Source: Thozetella sp. PMI_491 (taxonomy: Eukaryota; Ascomycota; Sordariomycetes; Chaetosphaeriales; Chaetosphaeriaceae). Taken from it: DNA of 64,000 nt. The notes below the pieces were generated by a model. The model saw nothing but the letters and a program-made list of their open reading frames with translations, searched no databases and was not told the origin of the DNA. Positions 13,791-27,291 of this stretch are shown one piece after another; the stretch's first letter is position 1, and every line of letters starts with the position of its first letter. The stretch spans positions 622,118 to 686,117 of the forward strand of contig MU270031.1 of NCBI GenBank assembly GCA_021432635.1, given 5' to 3'. A program made the translations under genes and the position numbers.

Positions 13791-13952
13791 GACGACGAGC
13801 GCGGCAACACCTCGCTTAGTCCGGAGGAAGGGGAAGCGTTGCTTAAGGCCGGCTAGTCAACTGGACTTTGCTGGGTCAACGTCTGAGTCCGGGGGGCGGA
13901 TCGAGGCCACAGGGGTGGCTGTGAGGGGGGCACGCTCTTTTAAGCTCGACAT
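13791..13952 (-). other. In-frame upstream extension of the GH3 gene with UGA CUA G
   Basis: Reading upstream of 13790 in the same frame gives an ATG at 13952-13950, 31 codons (starting MSSLKERAPLTATP), a TGA at 13859-13857, then LAGLKQRFPFLRTKRGVAAL running directly into the hydrophobic segment. The hydrophilic tail, basic cluster and membrane span together look like a type II membrane protein. The stop sits in TGA CTA G, the known strong readthrough context. Alternatives are a 57-nt intron (13910-13854, poor GTGGCC donor, CTAG acceptor), an upstream ORF plus initiation at 13790, or a nonsense mutation. Confidence 0.55.
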
Positions 13953-16900
13953 ATTCGCCTTCTGTTTACTGGGCTACTGCCGGAGAGAGAAGCGGGCAAT
14001 CCTGGTTTCTTCCAATGACGTCCAAGTTCGGGTCGAGATGCTCCGGGCTGGGCCAACTTCCTGATTCCTCTCTTCAGTCCGACCTCACACGGGGAGACCA
14101 GAGAGGAGGAGAGGGGTCTCCGAACGGTGAGGAGTCTGTACGTGAAGATGATTCGGGCCTTCTTTGTGGAGATGCGCTACCGCGACTCGCTCGCGCGTGT
14201 ATAGCAGGTCGTTTGTGCGTGCGGAGAAGCTCGCCTTCCTTAGTGGGCCAGCAGCAGGTTGAGATGATGGCAGGCAGACCTAGGAGAGGGGTAGTGGTGG
14301 ATTGGGGAAGCTCTCCCTTCAATGACGACGGTGATGGTGCGGTGGACGGCGGAGATGGCTCGATACGAGCTCGCTCTTCTGGCTGTCTGCCGATTGACGA
14401 TGCCGAGAATTGGGGTAGCAGTGACCCAACAGCCGAGCAAAAGAGAAAAATACGCGTGAGATCGAGAGCAGCGATGGTATGTGTGGTCTTGCTGCCCGGT
14501 GCGGAGCGCGAACGAGGGGATCCGGTTTGGAGTTGTGGATATGGGTAGCACCGAGAGGTTAGATTGCTCTTTGATTTCAGCTGCGCGGGCCGGGTTTTTG
14601 ACACTTGCCCGCGCATAAACTCGCAGACGGGAGACCAGATCAACACTCGGTTGGCTGGGCAGGCGACCGCCACGGCATGGCCCCTGCACTTTCCCGGGGA
14701 AGGCTAGATGCCCATTGGCCCGAGCCTTGCGGGGAGATCTGGGGGAGAGGCGCCCGCACAACCCACCTCCACTGCGAAGCCCACCACATCCCCCGACATC
14801 CCCGGATCAAGTCGCTGTGGTGCCTATGTGCCCATCGGTGGGGAGCTTAAAAACAGGCTAGTCAACCCGGAGAAACACTGCAGCTGATGTGTGAGTGGTC
14901 GGGAAATACATGGGGGATGATTTTTGTGATTTTTCTTTCTTTTTGTCCCTCTCTTTCTTTCCCCCCTTCCTCTAACGGAGACAAGCTGCCGAGAGAGGGC
15001 GGCGTCGATGGTCTCTCCTCCGTTTGTCCTTAAGAATGTGCTGGCAGAGTATTTGCTCCGCCGTCCCACTCTTGGCAGGCGGTCAGAACTGAACCGTAGC
15101 ACCTTAATGCACAAGTACTCTACAGCTGTGATATGTACGCTATCGGCAGTTCCTCGTCCCATAAACTCGGACCCCCGCAGCCGCCAAATAGGAAGATGGA
15201 CCACACATCCGGGTCCATCATCCGGGTTCCCCCATGCTGGGACTCCCACTCCCTCCCGCTGCCTCCATTATACAACTAGATTAGATGGAGTCGTCCCGTT
15301 TTCAGATCTCAGATTGCCGAGGGCCAGGCAGCGTGGGCTGAGACATGGGCCTCGGGTGTGTGGCGCATGGCCAGCAGATACCGCATAGGGAATCAATTGA
15401 GACCTGCTAACTTGTGAAGAAGCTCGAGGCTGTCAACAGCATAGTCCTGTTTCATGGAAATGCCTAGGATCCCTGGTTTAGCAACTGCCGGCTAGCACCA
15501 CGTGGGAGCCACCAACGTCCGGCTTCTGCTGTGGGGTTCTCTGGATCTCGCCGAGAGAGACGCCGCTGTGCATCCCCCGCCGCCGTTTGGTACGATGGGC
15601 ACCTATCTCCTGTTGATCGTACTCGTATTAGAGCCCTGCAAACATTTTCACTGTTCATTTCCTCGCTCATTGCCGGCCTTTCGTCAAACGAGTTGCCTGG
15701 CGTCATCTGAACCCACCTCATCGTGGATCTTCCGCCTTGGCTACCACTGCCCCCTTCAAACCTGCCTCTGGCGCCTCTTCATGCGCTTTGCGGCTTTTAT
15801 GGCATCATGGCCCCGTTCCTTACCGGAAGCGAACCTCGGCATGGTACCCCATGAACCCAATAGCGGCTAGCATCGAGATAAATGAGAAGGCGTGCGAGAT
15901 AGTATCACCATCTAGACCTGAGCGTAACGGCGATTAGGGTGAGTATCACGTTGTCACCTTAGACCAACACCGTAACGGGCAATAGTTTTACCGAGACAAG
16001 TCACATTTCACCCCCCCTACAAAATAGAAGACTCGCCCTTTCCGCAGCTCTCCTATAGCCAAGAATGTTCACCCTATGACTTACAGCTTACCTTTAGCTA
16101 TCGTGGACATCACGGAATCTTGGGCCACGATGCAACGACGCCGAGGCTTTCAGGGCGTGCAACGCGAGCAGCTATGTAATGTATCATCGCGCTTCCATCC
16201 TCGACGATGGACCAATGCGATGTCTACACCTATACTTGCTGATGGCCAAGAAAAATAGAAGAAATTGAGTTAATGGCTTCTCGCTGTCCGTGTGGTCGCC
16301 TCTCCCAGAGAACATACGGGCTATGAGAGAGCCAGTTTACGCAACAGGCTCTATCGCACAAAATGTGACGTATGTGTGTTAATTATATTTGTTAGATCAT
16401 CCCTCCAGCCTCCTCATCATCATAGCATGATATCTATCTATGCCGGGCTCGCTAGGAGGGGACAGGGCGTTGACATGCTCATGTTCGTCAATCATCCTCC
16501 TCCTCACGCGGCTGAACTAGCTTACACCTTTTACAAAGGCAATCTTCCGGTCCTTCCTTCCATGTTCATGAGTCCTATTCTTCTGCCGCGGGGCCCCCAG
16601 GCCGCTCGTTTCTCCAAGATCCAAGTTGAGCAGGAGAGCGGGAACGCTGAAGGACTAGATCTCTTTAGGTGGTGTGGGGCGCCGAGAATGAATGCGTGGC
16701 AAATCCGCCTGCTGTCCGCTTGCAAGTCAGTCAGCCAGCCAGCCTGGTGCTAGCGGCTCAATCTTCTGTGTCCGGGTATGAAATGCGCAGCAGTGCCAGC
16801 GGTTGTTGGTTCCCACAGCGGGGACTGGAATGCCTCGTGCCCGAGGCACCAATAACAAATATAGACAATAGGATGCGAATCGAGTAGATAATATACAAGG

Positions 16901-17164
16901 AACAGGGTACCGGTTAGGTTGGATATCGAACGGGTGCGGGACGCAAAGAATGCGGAGGAATGAGGATCAGAGAGTAGATATCGAGAGAAGAAGAGAGCGC
17001 GTGGATCATAATCGATAGATATAGACCGGGTATCCCAAAAAAAATTGGAAAGGCGTTTCGGTTCCCAGAGGAAGGAGCTTCGCTTCCGCAAAGCGACTGA
17101 ACCCAGATCTGGGGCGTAGACACGAGATGAAGCGGCCGACAGGTAGCAACCGCGGTAAGCTGCC
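13953..17164. other. Intergenic stretch between GH3 and gna-2
   Basis: The left end is the promoter of the beta-glucosidase and the right end is the 3' flank of gna-2. No gene recognised. Overlapping antisense open frames at 14015-14761 lack any domain and look fortuitous. The part from 15900 to 17100 is more AT-rich than its surroundings. Confidence 0.5.
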
Positions 17165-18607
17165 TTAAAGAATGAGCTGCTTCAGGTTCCGCTGAATGAT
17201 CATATCCTGTACCGAGGTCATGGTGATCTTGAGCAGGTTCGTGTCGGTCGCGTTGGTGAAGTGTCCGTAGATCTCCTTGTCTGGATTCCGGTTCAGAGCC
17301 CTGAACTTGTCCATGAAGTATTTGCTGGTTTGCTTCCAATCGTCCTTGGGCCCGTGGTAGTCAGTGAAGCCGTGGTCTGTTATCGGGCTCTTGGCCAGTT
17401 TCTCCTTGAACAGATCCATCTTGTTAAGGAAGAGGATCAGGGCCGACTTGGTGAACCAATGAGAGTTTGCGATAGACTCCCATAGCATCAGGGCCTCGTT
17501 CATTTGGTTCTAAAGGGGGTTGGTGTCAGCACACTATTCCCCCGTCCCCCGCCTTCTCCATTTGCATTGGGCAGGTTGCGCAGGGGTTACTCACGCCGTC
17601 CTTGTCCTCCACCAAGCATTGGTCGTACCCAGAAATGGCCACCAAAAAGAGAAGGCAGTTGACGTTCTCGAAGCAGTGGATCCATTTCTTCCGCTCGGAT
17701 CGTTGGCCACCCACATCGAACATGCGGTATGTGAGCTGCCCCAGATCGAACACCGTCTCCGTGATACCCGTAGTTCGTAATCGGGAGCGCAGAAGATCCT
17801 GGTCGGTCGGCACGTAGGCCTTGTCCCACACGCGATCCAAATCCTCGCAGAAACTGGGAATGTCAGCGCCATCTAGTTTCACTGCCAAGCAGACACGAGT
17901 TTGGCTGAAGGATTCTGGCTTACTAGTCGAGGTTGTCGTGCAGCGCAAACTCGTTGCCCTTCGCAATCGCCTTCTTCACTCCGCCATCGGCCCAGATGCT
18001 CTTGATAGGGTCGAGGAAGTCCATGGGGAGAGGGTCGTTCGCGCTGATCTCGTAGTCCGACATGATATGGGCCATGTTTTTCTGTTGTCTTAGTTAGCGG
18101 ACCTGTGTCCGATATCCCATGGTTTAGCTCCGCCTGCACGCGCGCCGATGCAGAGCTTTCCTCCCGGATATAATGATTTAGACTTGCCTCGTTCTCTTCA
18201 TTATCGAACTTGATGTCCAGCTCATTCATCGCGTCGAAGATCAGGCGGAAGGACTGCACAATGTTGTTGAACACCACGGGCTTCCATTCCAGCTTCTCGC
18301 TCTTGCTGAACCCTTGCGAGTAGATCAGCTTCATCTGCTTGAGGACTGTTGACTTTCCGGATTCGCCAGCGCCTGTGTGGTAGCACCATCGTTAGCCTAG
18401 CCGTTGCGTGCATCCCGAATCGCGTCGATGTGCATGCGGGTAGGAGGAGGAGGAGGAGGGGGAGGGGGATGATTAATCGTGCGTACCGAGCAGCAGCAGC
18501 TTCACCTCCTTCGCCATGCGCTTCTCGTCGGCACGGATGGCCTTGTCGAGCTCGCGCGACCGGGCAAGGCCGGCCTCGTCGTCCTTCTCGCGACTGCCGA
18601 AACACAT
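17165..18607 (-). CDS. gna-2: Heterotrimeric G-protein alpha subunit (group II, GNA-2 type)
   Basis: Five-exon model: 18607-18487, 18372-18188, 18081-17924, 17853-17595 and 17509-17165, giving 355 residues, the usual size. It binds and hydrolyses GTP at the plasma membrane, coupling receptors to cAMP and growth signalling. Seen motifs: P-loop GAGESGKST at about residues 41-49, split by intron 1; the arginine-switch region [25 protein letters not shown]; and NKMD, followed by FTNATDT and C-terminal NLKQLIL. The N-terminus is MCFGSREK: Gly2 for myristoylation is absent, but Cys2 could be palmitoylated. These features and my memory of Neurospora GNA-2 place it in fungal group II. The second intron begins with GC in the context GAG|GCAAGT, so it is a GC-AG intron (18187-18082). 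Confidence 0.93.
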
Positions 18608-21600
18608 GGCGACGACGAGGGCGAGGGATGCAAAAAGAGATAGAGTTGGAGCCGGTCGAGGTCGCCACCCCTCTTTTGTTTGTTGGAGATGTCGCGGGCG
18701 GGGGAGGACGGTAGTTTCAGGTGAAACTCTGTGGTGGAAGGTGGGCTGGGAACCGAAGCAGCCGAAAAGCTAAAAAAGTTCACCACGCGGCTCTCCAATT
18801 GATGGGAAACGCCGCTGAGCAAACGGCACAACGCAGCCAAGAATAGATGACCCGGCTGGAGGAAACCGAAAAAAAGAGACGGTTTGGAGAAGTAGGGGGG
18901 GCTCGGGCGGGCGCGCGTCGACTAAAAACCCAAGCGAGGTTTGGGCTTTTTTGTTGTGGAAGAGGGCGAGGAGGAGCTCGTGACCGCGAGGTTCGAGTCC
19001 GGGGCAATCGGAAGGGGAACAGTTCGTCGAGGCGTTCGTGTTCGGCTGGGCCGCTGAGGGTGGGTAGGCTCGCAGGTGTTGCGCCTCACTCCATGAATGC
19101 CGCGCTTCTGCCAAAAGTCAATCGATACCTGCGGGCTGGCGAGCACACCAGATTGTTGGTCAGACCAGAGAAGATCAGACGAAAGCGGGACAAAGGGGAG
19201 GGGGGGACCGAGACGGGGGCAGGAGGGGGACGAACCCACACCCAAAGATCCAAAGCCTGTGGTGCTTTGAGGTACCTTTGAGGTTCAAGCAAGGCGCAGG
19301 CAGGCCACAAGGGACGGCAGATAGAGACGAGGGCGAAACGAAGAGCTGGGAAAGGAGAGGTCACCGTAGTATGGAAGACGACGAAAAGGGCCCAAAACAT
19401 TCAAAACGCAGTCGCATGGACGGCAGGCATCCTGGGCCGGGGGGGATGCAGGCCTGTACAGGGAGTTATAATTATCGAGTGCTAATGAGCGCGATGCAGA
19501 GAGCAGCTGCAGGCGCGCAACGGGGCTCCAGCAGTCCAAGAAGCCCGCTGTTAGGGGATCGCTGCGATTGCAGGGGCTGGTCCGAGCGACCTGCAGGTAT
19601 CTCCAACCCTCGCTCGGGCGCACCGGCCGTGTGAATCCGGCCTCGAGGGTACAAAGCCGCGCCCTGGTACCACCCCCTGGCCGCTCTCATGGCGCCACGG
19701 CTGGCCTAACAGCCTAGTTGTGCAAGTGTAGAGCCACCAGCCTAGGACGGTACCAGCCAGCCCCAGTATTACCACATGGCCTGAGGACCGCCGATCCTAA
19801 CAATTTGGTCTCGCAAAAGGAAAAGGATCCTTCCACCAGGCCTTCCGCGTACAGTCATTCGCTGCCGCGGCCGACACCTCTGGGTCTCGACTCTGTTCGG
19901 TGTGCTTCGGACACAGTCGTTTATCTCACAACATCCGACCACACGACCGAACCCATTTGTCCTCCTCCGTCTCCCTCGTCTCCCCCGCTCCCCTGCCCTC
20001 CCCGCCCCAGGCTCGGCGGGCTGGGGAAGCACAAGAGACGACGTCAGAACGGCCCCAGCGGCTGGGGGCCGGAGGCGTCAACCGTGGCCGGCCGCCCACC
20101 CACTCACCTAACCTGGTCCTCAGCGCCGTGCGCCACCAAGACCTGCACGCATTGGAGGGGAACCGGATGTCCCTGCGCTCAGAGCGGCTCTACGGATACG
20201 TAACAGCTGAATGGTAAGGCAGGGGGGAGGAGGAGGGGGGGCCGGAGGGGAAGGTGCAATAATTACATACTATGTGGTGCACGGCCGTCGGGTCCTTGCG
20301 CAATCGGCAAAGTTGCACGCGCAGTCCTGTTTCGTAGAGTTTATGGGCAGCCAAAAGCATGCCTGGATGTCATGCGTTTGTTGACTGACCATCAGATCCC
20401 ATGGCAGCCCACACCCCCCCGACTCTAGAAAAGGGATGGAAGGGGGGAGGGGGGGGAGGCGGGAAGCAGGGGGTTTGCAAATGTCTAGATGACAGTTCAT
20501 GGAGCCGTGCGATCGACATTGTAACGGTATTTGGTTTTGTGGTATTTGCCTTCCTTCCTCGGCCATGGCCCCCTTTTGGGACTTCTTTTAACTTTTCTTT
20601 TTGTTTTAGACTTCCTCCACCCGGTATCCTTTTTACCTCGTAGCGAAAGCAAGTCGAACTCAAAGGCCCTGCTCCAGCGGTGGGTACAGCACCTAGCCTT
20701 CCGCGGTCCACTGCTGCGTATCCCACTTTCCCTCTTTTTCGCCTGCCTACTTCAACGGCACCAATAACAAACCCCTTCTCCTTTTACGATACCGTTGCGA
20801 CACTCTGACCCGCTAGCCTCTCTGTCCGGCCCAGCACTATGCCCTTCCTGGTGCAGGCACCACAGGAGTCCCTGCGCCGCGAGATTGGTCTCGGCCGGCT
20901 TTGCTAGTGGGGCTCGCGGATGCGTCCCGCAAGCACAGACACAGCTGCGTCCTCTCGGCGAGCCGTTTCGCTCGAATACATGTACCCGATAGGAGCGCGG
21001 CACCGCCTAGGCTACCGCCCTCGCTGCCGAGCGGGCGGGCGACTCATGGACGAGGCAGTGGCGCACCGCCCTGGGACACACGGACGCGTTCGCTGATTTG
21101 CGACTCTGCAAGCACACAGGGTTCGGTCATAGGAGCCACTTGCAGAATTTGCAAGCTGCAGCTGAGCAGTCTAGCTATGCAGGCAACACTTGTTCCCCGG
21201 ACCCCCGGACGAGGGTCGCGCAGCTGGGCTTGTCTGGGCTTGCCTGCTCACCTGTATACAGACAGATATTGCCGAATCGTTTGGACACGGCACTATGGGG
21301 CAGTAATTCCTCGTCAGGATGTCTATGGACCCTCCAGCGAGCCCCGATGCAGCATGGATCGCCAGCCCTTGGCGGGGACTTGGTGGATATCCACGAGATC
21401 AGACAGGGCTCCTTCTCGTTGACCGGTCTGTCTTGCTACTTACCTAGCTGGGCTTGCGTGGTCGTCCGGTGTTTCTCACGAAAACCGGCGAAATACCGCG
21501 CCGCGCGTGGGCTTCTTGGCATCTCATATCTCTCAACAACGGGCGTGTGCTAAGGTCGGTACGTGCCGTGGATCCGCGGACGCTTCTCCGCAGGCCTGCA

Positions 21601-21775
21601 AGTCGTAGAAACATGGCGCGGTGGGCGTACTCAACACAAGGCAGAAAGAGGCACGGCGGCGGCACGAGGCAGAGAAGGATTTGCACACCCAAGACTCCTA
21701 TGCCCACCTACCCCCTTCGTTCGCCCGTGGAGTCGTGCTTAGCCAGACGGGGGGCCTGGGAAGCGTCCAGACCAG

Positions 21776-21812
<37 letters not shown>

Positions 21813-23692
21813 TTTATGTTGCGCAAATCCATGAACGACCCGGCCGCCTTGGGCGCCTGTTACCCATAGTCCGAAGAGCCAGCGGGCCCGAAGCCGATCC
21901 TGATGTGGCAGACGCGAGCTCCACAGCCGCCACGCAGGTTTCACCTCCAATATATTGTGTTTCCTCCCGTGTAGCTCTCATTCGCCCTTGCACGGCTAGC
22001 CTCGAGGCCGAGGCCGGGGCCACGCCGAGAGACGGCATCTGCCGTCCTACCTTGCTCTTTGTAGCTGATGGAGAGAAATATGTACCCTGTAACCTGAGGA
22101 GCTCTGAGGATGGATCCCATCGTACCTGCCTGCCTACTTCGGCCTTGGCCTCGCGAGCAGCCTACCTGCCGAAATGCTATATAGGTAGCAGTACCGAAGA
22201 TACTGGGGGTATGGTAAATTCATTATTCAAATCTTTTATCGCGGCTAGCCCCCCTTGCCTCCCATGTCCCGGTTCGAAGGTCTACCAGCAGCCACTCCTG
22301 CAGCACTTCCCACGACACGTGCTGGCCAAAACACGGTTATGCAGTTTCGAGATGGCAGCGCGCCCGTCGCTATTACCTGATCGACCAAGCCTGCATGCGA
22401 CATCCCACGTGAGGTGCGCCAAGAGCGCAGGCATTCTTAGCATTCATTTGCTAACCGTTTTGTCTAGCGATGATGCAAAAAGCAAAATCGCTGCAGGGAT
22501 GCCGCCATGCGTCCGGTATATAGGTAGGTTAATATCATGTATCCGATACGATGTGATATAATCCGACTTGGGAGCGCGGGATGCGCTCCAGGGGTGCTAA
22601 GATATGCTTAAACTGCGCACGGAAGGCATAGGATGGTCTGCTTCTTTGCTTTTTCTAGATGACAGATCACCTGCCGAGCCCCAAAGCCCTCGAGTTCCCA
22701 AGTCGCCCCGAGGTTGGCGCCGACCAGGGCCTTCCCGGTCAGTTGGCCGGCTAAAAGGGACGCCCGTATCAGGTTGCCTGACTTTGATTTTTGCCAGCGC
22801 TTCAAGAGAGTGGGATGTCATCCTGAGGGAGGCGTAAATACTTGGTCCTCACCCACGCGGCAGTCTGGGCTCCAGTCAGCCTGACTTGAATCGCAAGTGC
22901 GCTTTGTGCTTAGATTAAGTTTCTTAAGTATGTGCAATACGGAGAGCCTTCCGACGGTGTCTGAGGCGTATATGTCCATGCGAGTCTTGATTCGGGACCG
23001 AGAGGCGCATCAACGATTCTGAACGCCGTGCATCCCTGCCGAACTGATGTTTTTGTACATGGCGACCGGAGAGCTCCGAAAAAAAGGGCAGGCGAATGTG
23101 GCGGCGGTGACTGCTACTTCGCAACCTTGCAGACACAGGAACGACTCAGATTTTGCTTTGAATCGGTACCTAGATAACAGAAGCTACCTACTGGGTAGGG
23201 AGAATTGCTTTCTTTTCTTTCAATTTGGCATAAGACTCTTCGGTGTGATGTGAGCTTCATGTGTTTTAGCTCGTCAAAGGCATTCCTTGGACGCGGTAGT
23301 TGGCAGTAGAACAGGGCAGGCCGCTCGTTGCTTGGTTTTGGCCACGCTCTCGTCTCTCCACATTGGGCACCATCAATTGGCTTAGAGAGTCAAATCGCTC
23401 ACCATCGGTTCAACCATGAAAATTTTTCTCCCTCCTGGCGGACAGACAACAGCAAAAGGCGGCCATTTTTATCGGCACTAGACCCGACGATTCTCCAGAA
23501 CTTAGACGCCGTCTCCCTCCCCATTCCCTCTTCCTCTACTTAATCTATTTCCCGACCAAGAAAACAGCACATCACTCGTCCCGTGCGCTGGCTACGATTC
23601 GCTCCATCTTGACAGCCCGCATCTTCTCGCGTTCGTTAGCAACAATACCCAGTCCCCTTTTGGTAAACTCGACAATATACCCATCTCGGAAA
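18608..23692. other. Long divergent intergenic stretch, gna-2 to spermidine synthase
   Basis: About 5 kb separates these divergently transcribed genes. No gene is recognised. The largest open frame (21905-22561, +, 218 codons) has no resemblance to a known family. A 32-nt T run lies at 21780-21811. A GGTTCGAGTCC word near 18991 resembles a tRNA B box, but no tRNA folds around it. The ends should carry both promoters. Confidence 0.5.
21780..21811. repeat. Poly(T) run, 32 nt
   Basis: An uninterrupted T run. On the minus strand it is poly(A), so it could be the tail of an old retroposed copy lying to its right, but no clear target-site duplication or element body is visible. It may be only a homopolymer. 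Confidence 0.9.
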
Positions 23693-25471
<1,779 letters not shown>

Positions 25472-25745
25472 GGCCTCTGCTGGTTAAGAGAGGAGCAACT
25501 TGTTTTCGGCCAATGCCATCCAAAAGACAGGAGTTTTGGTGCGAGAGGACATAGACTTATCATTGATGACATGGAATGAGTATTTTGCTCTCCAAGACAT
25601 CGAACGCCGAGGGATTATGTGCATGATGTGCATGAGCAGGCAGGTTTAATATTGCCTTAAGCATGGCAGAACCTAAAGGGACTAGGTTTAGGACCCAATG
25701 CTACCGCCTAGGGTTAACCATGACTTTACATACAATGGAGTGCGT

Positions 25746-26789
25746 TCATGACTCCTCTAGCTTGACGCCCTCTGCACTGACGTCGGGGTATACGTCAAAC
25801 CGACGTTGCGTCTCGAGGGGAATGTTCTTCCTTGTCTCGGCGATCTTGGCGCCGTCGAGCTCTGCATACACGATCGTCTCCGTTTCCTCTGCCTCAACTA
25901 GCACAGCAGCCATTGGGTCGGCAACCAGGCTGTGGCCCCAGGCGTGATAGCTCGCACTGGTGTCCCTGGCCGGGCTGCACAGAGCAACATAGAGCTGGTT
26001 GTCCATCGCACGAGCCTGCCCCTGTAGCCTCCAGTGCAGCGGGCCTGTTGTTGTGTTGAATGCACCGGGGTAGATCAGCGCAAAGGCGCCCTTCCTCGAC
26101 GCGATAGTCCCGAGTTCGGGGAACCGAATGTCGTAGCAGATGGCGATGCCGATCTTGCCATAGGGTGGCAAATCCACGATTGTCACCTTGTTGCCCGGCG
26201 ACAGTACGTCCGACTCGCGGAACGTAATCTTCCCCGGGATGTCGATGTCGAAGAGGTGCACCTTGCGGTGCGTGGCCAGGAGCTTGCCTTCGGGGCTAAA
26301 GGTGAGCGAGGTGTTGTAGTACGTGTCGCCTTTCGCGCCCGCGTCCGCCACCAGCTCCGGGAGCGAACCGCCTACGAGATAGGCGTTGGCCTCCTTGGCC
26401 ATCGCGGACAAGGCATGGAAGGTGGGGCTCTGCTCGGGCGTCGGCGGCGAGGGCAGCAACGTCTCGGCATAGGCGGGGAAGTAGTTGGTGCCATACGGCG
26501 AGTTGAAGCACTCGGGGAGCACAATGATCTTGGCCCCGGCCGCTGCGGCCTCAAGGACCTTGTCGCGGGCATGCGCGAGGTTGGCAGCCTTGTCGCTGCC
26601 GCTGGCGAGCTGAATGCACGCTAGCTTGACCGGCTGTGCAAGCGCGGGGGAAGACGACGTCGCCATCTTGCGGAAGCTGGCCAGGGATGAAGTGAGGGCG
26701 TGGCAGCGCCGAGGTGCGTAGCCGTTGTGCAGGGGAAGGAATGCCTTGGTGAAGGTCGAAAAGGTCCTCCACATGGCCGAAGACCGCAT
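25746..26789 (-). CDS. Omega-amidase / Nit2-like carbon-nitrogen hydrolase
   Basis: Single-exon gene of 347 residues. It belongs to the nitrilase superfamily, and its closest relatives are omega-amidases (human NIT2, yeast Nit3), which hydrolyse alpha-ketoglutaramate or deaminated glutathione. The catalytic triad is visible: Glu93 in VLPECFNSPYG, Lys176 in HRKVHLFD and Cys218 in AICYDIRFPE. The first 41 residues are rich in Arg, Ser, Thr and hydrophobic residues and lack acidic ones, as in a mitochondrial presequence. Met42 begins the conserved domain and could initiate a cytosolic form. Which of the possible substrates is used cannot be read from sequence. Confidence 0.9.
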   Translation of the reverse strand: MRSSAMWRTFSTFTKAFLPLHNGYAPRRCHALTSSLASFRKMATSSSPALAQPVKLACIQLASGSDKAANLAHARDKVLEAAAAGAKIIVLPECFNSPYGTNYFPAYAETLLPSPPTPEQSPTFHALSAMAKEANAYLVGGSLPELVADAGAKGDTYYNTSLTFSPEGKLLATHRKVHLFDIDIPGKITFRESDVLSPGNKVTIVDLPPYGKIGIAICYDIRFPELGTIASRKGAFALIYPGAFNTTTGPLHWRLQGQARAMDNQLYVALCSPARDTSASYHAWGHSLVADPMAAVLVEAEETETIVYAELDGAKIAETRKNIPLETQRRFDVYPDVSAEGVKLEES

Positions 26790-27291
26790 CGCGCGATATT
26801 CGGAGGGCGGGCACCGTCGGAGCAGGATGATGTTATCGCTGCCCGCAGCGCCATCGGCATGCTATCGGGGTGGGGTTGGGTGGGCGGCATTTTGTCCGCA
26901 TGTCCGCTTAGCGACCTCACCACGTTCACCCATTCCTGGGCGGAGCCGTCACAAGCCGCAAACAGGGGAGAAAATTGGGTGGGGCCGATCACCTATCATC
27001 AAAGTGGGCCAGCGGTAACTGCCTTGTCTTTGGTAGCTATCCAAGGTAGGTACTACATAGCTAAGCAAGGTAAGTACTAAGTATACCGAAATAATTTAGC
27101 AGCTGGGTTGCTTCCTTCCTGAGATCAGATCCCACCCGCTGATGAATCAAACAGGAATGACTCGGTGGGGATAGTTGCGAATAGGTCCCTGCCGTCCCAA
27201 TAAAGAAAACATCTGTGTCTGAGCACTCTCCTGTTCCTAGCCACCTAGTCTGCTTGTACGGATTGCGGGACTCAGCTTCCTCTAGGCCAAG
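26790..27291. promoter_or_regulatory. Divergent promoter, omega-amidase and unknown gene
   Basis: These 502 bp separate two genes transcribed away from each other, so both promoters should lie here. Around 27040-27090 there are AGGTAGGTACTA and AAGGTAAGTACTA-like words; no further element was identified. Confidence 0.5.

Noticed and set aside
18985-18996. tRNA B-box-like GGTTCGAGTCC
   Set aside because: No T-stem pairing, no A box at the right distance, and no acceptor stem around it.
21905-22561. 218-codon plus-strand open frame
   Set aside because: Cys/Ser/Pro-rich with no motif; next to a T homopolymer; no splice-supported continuation.
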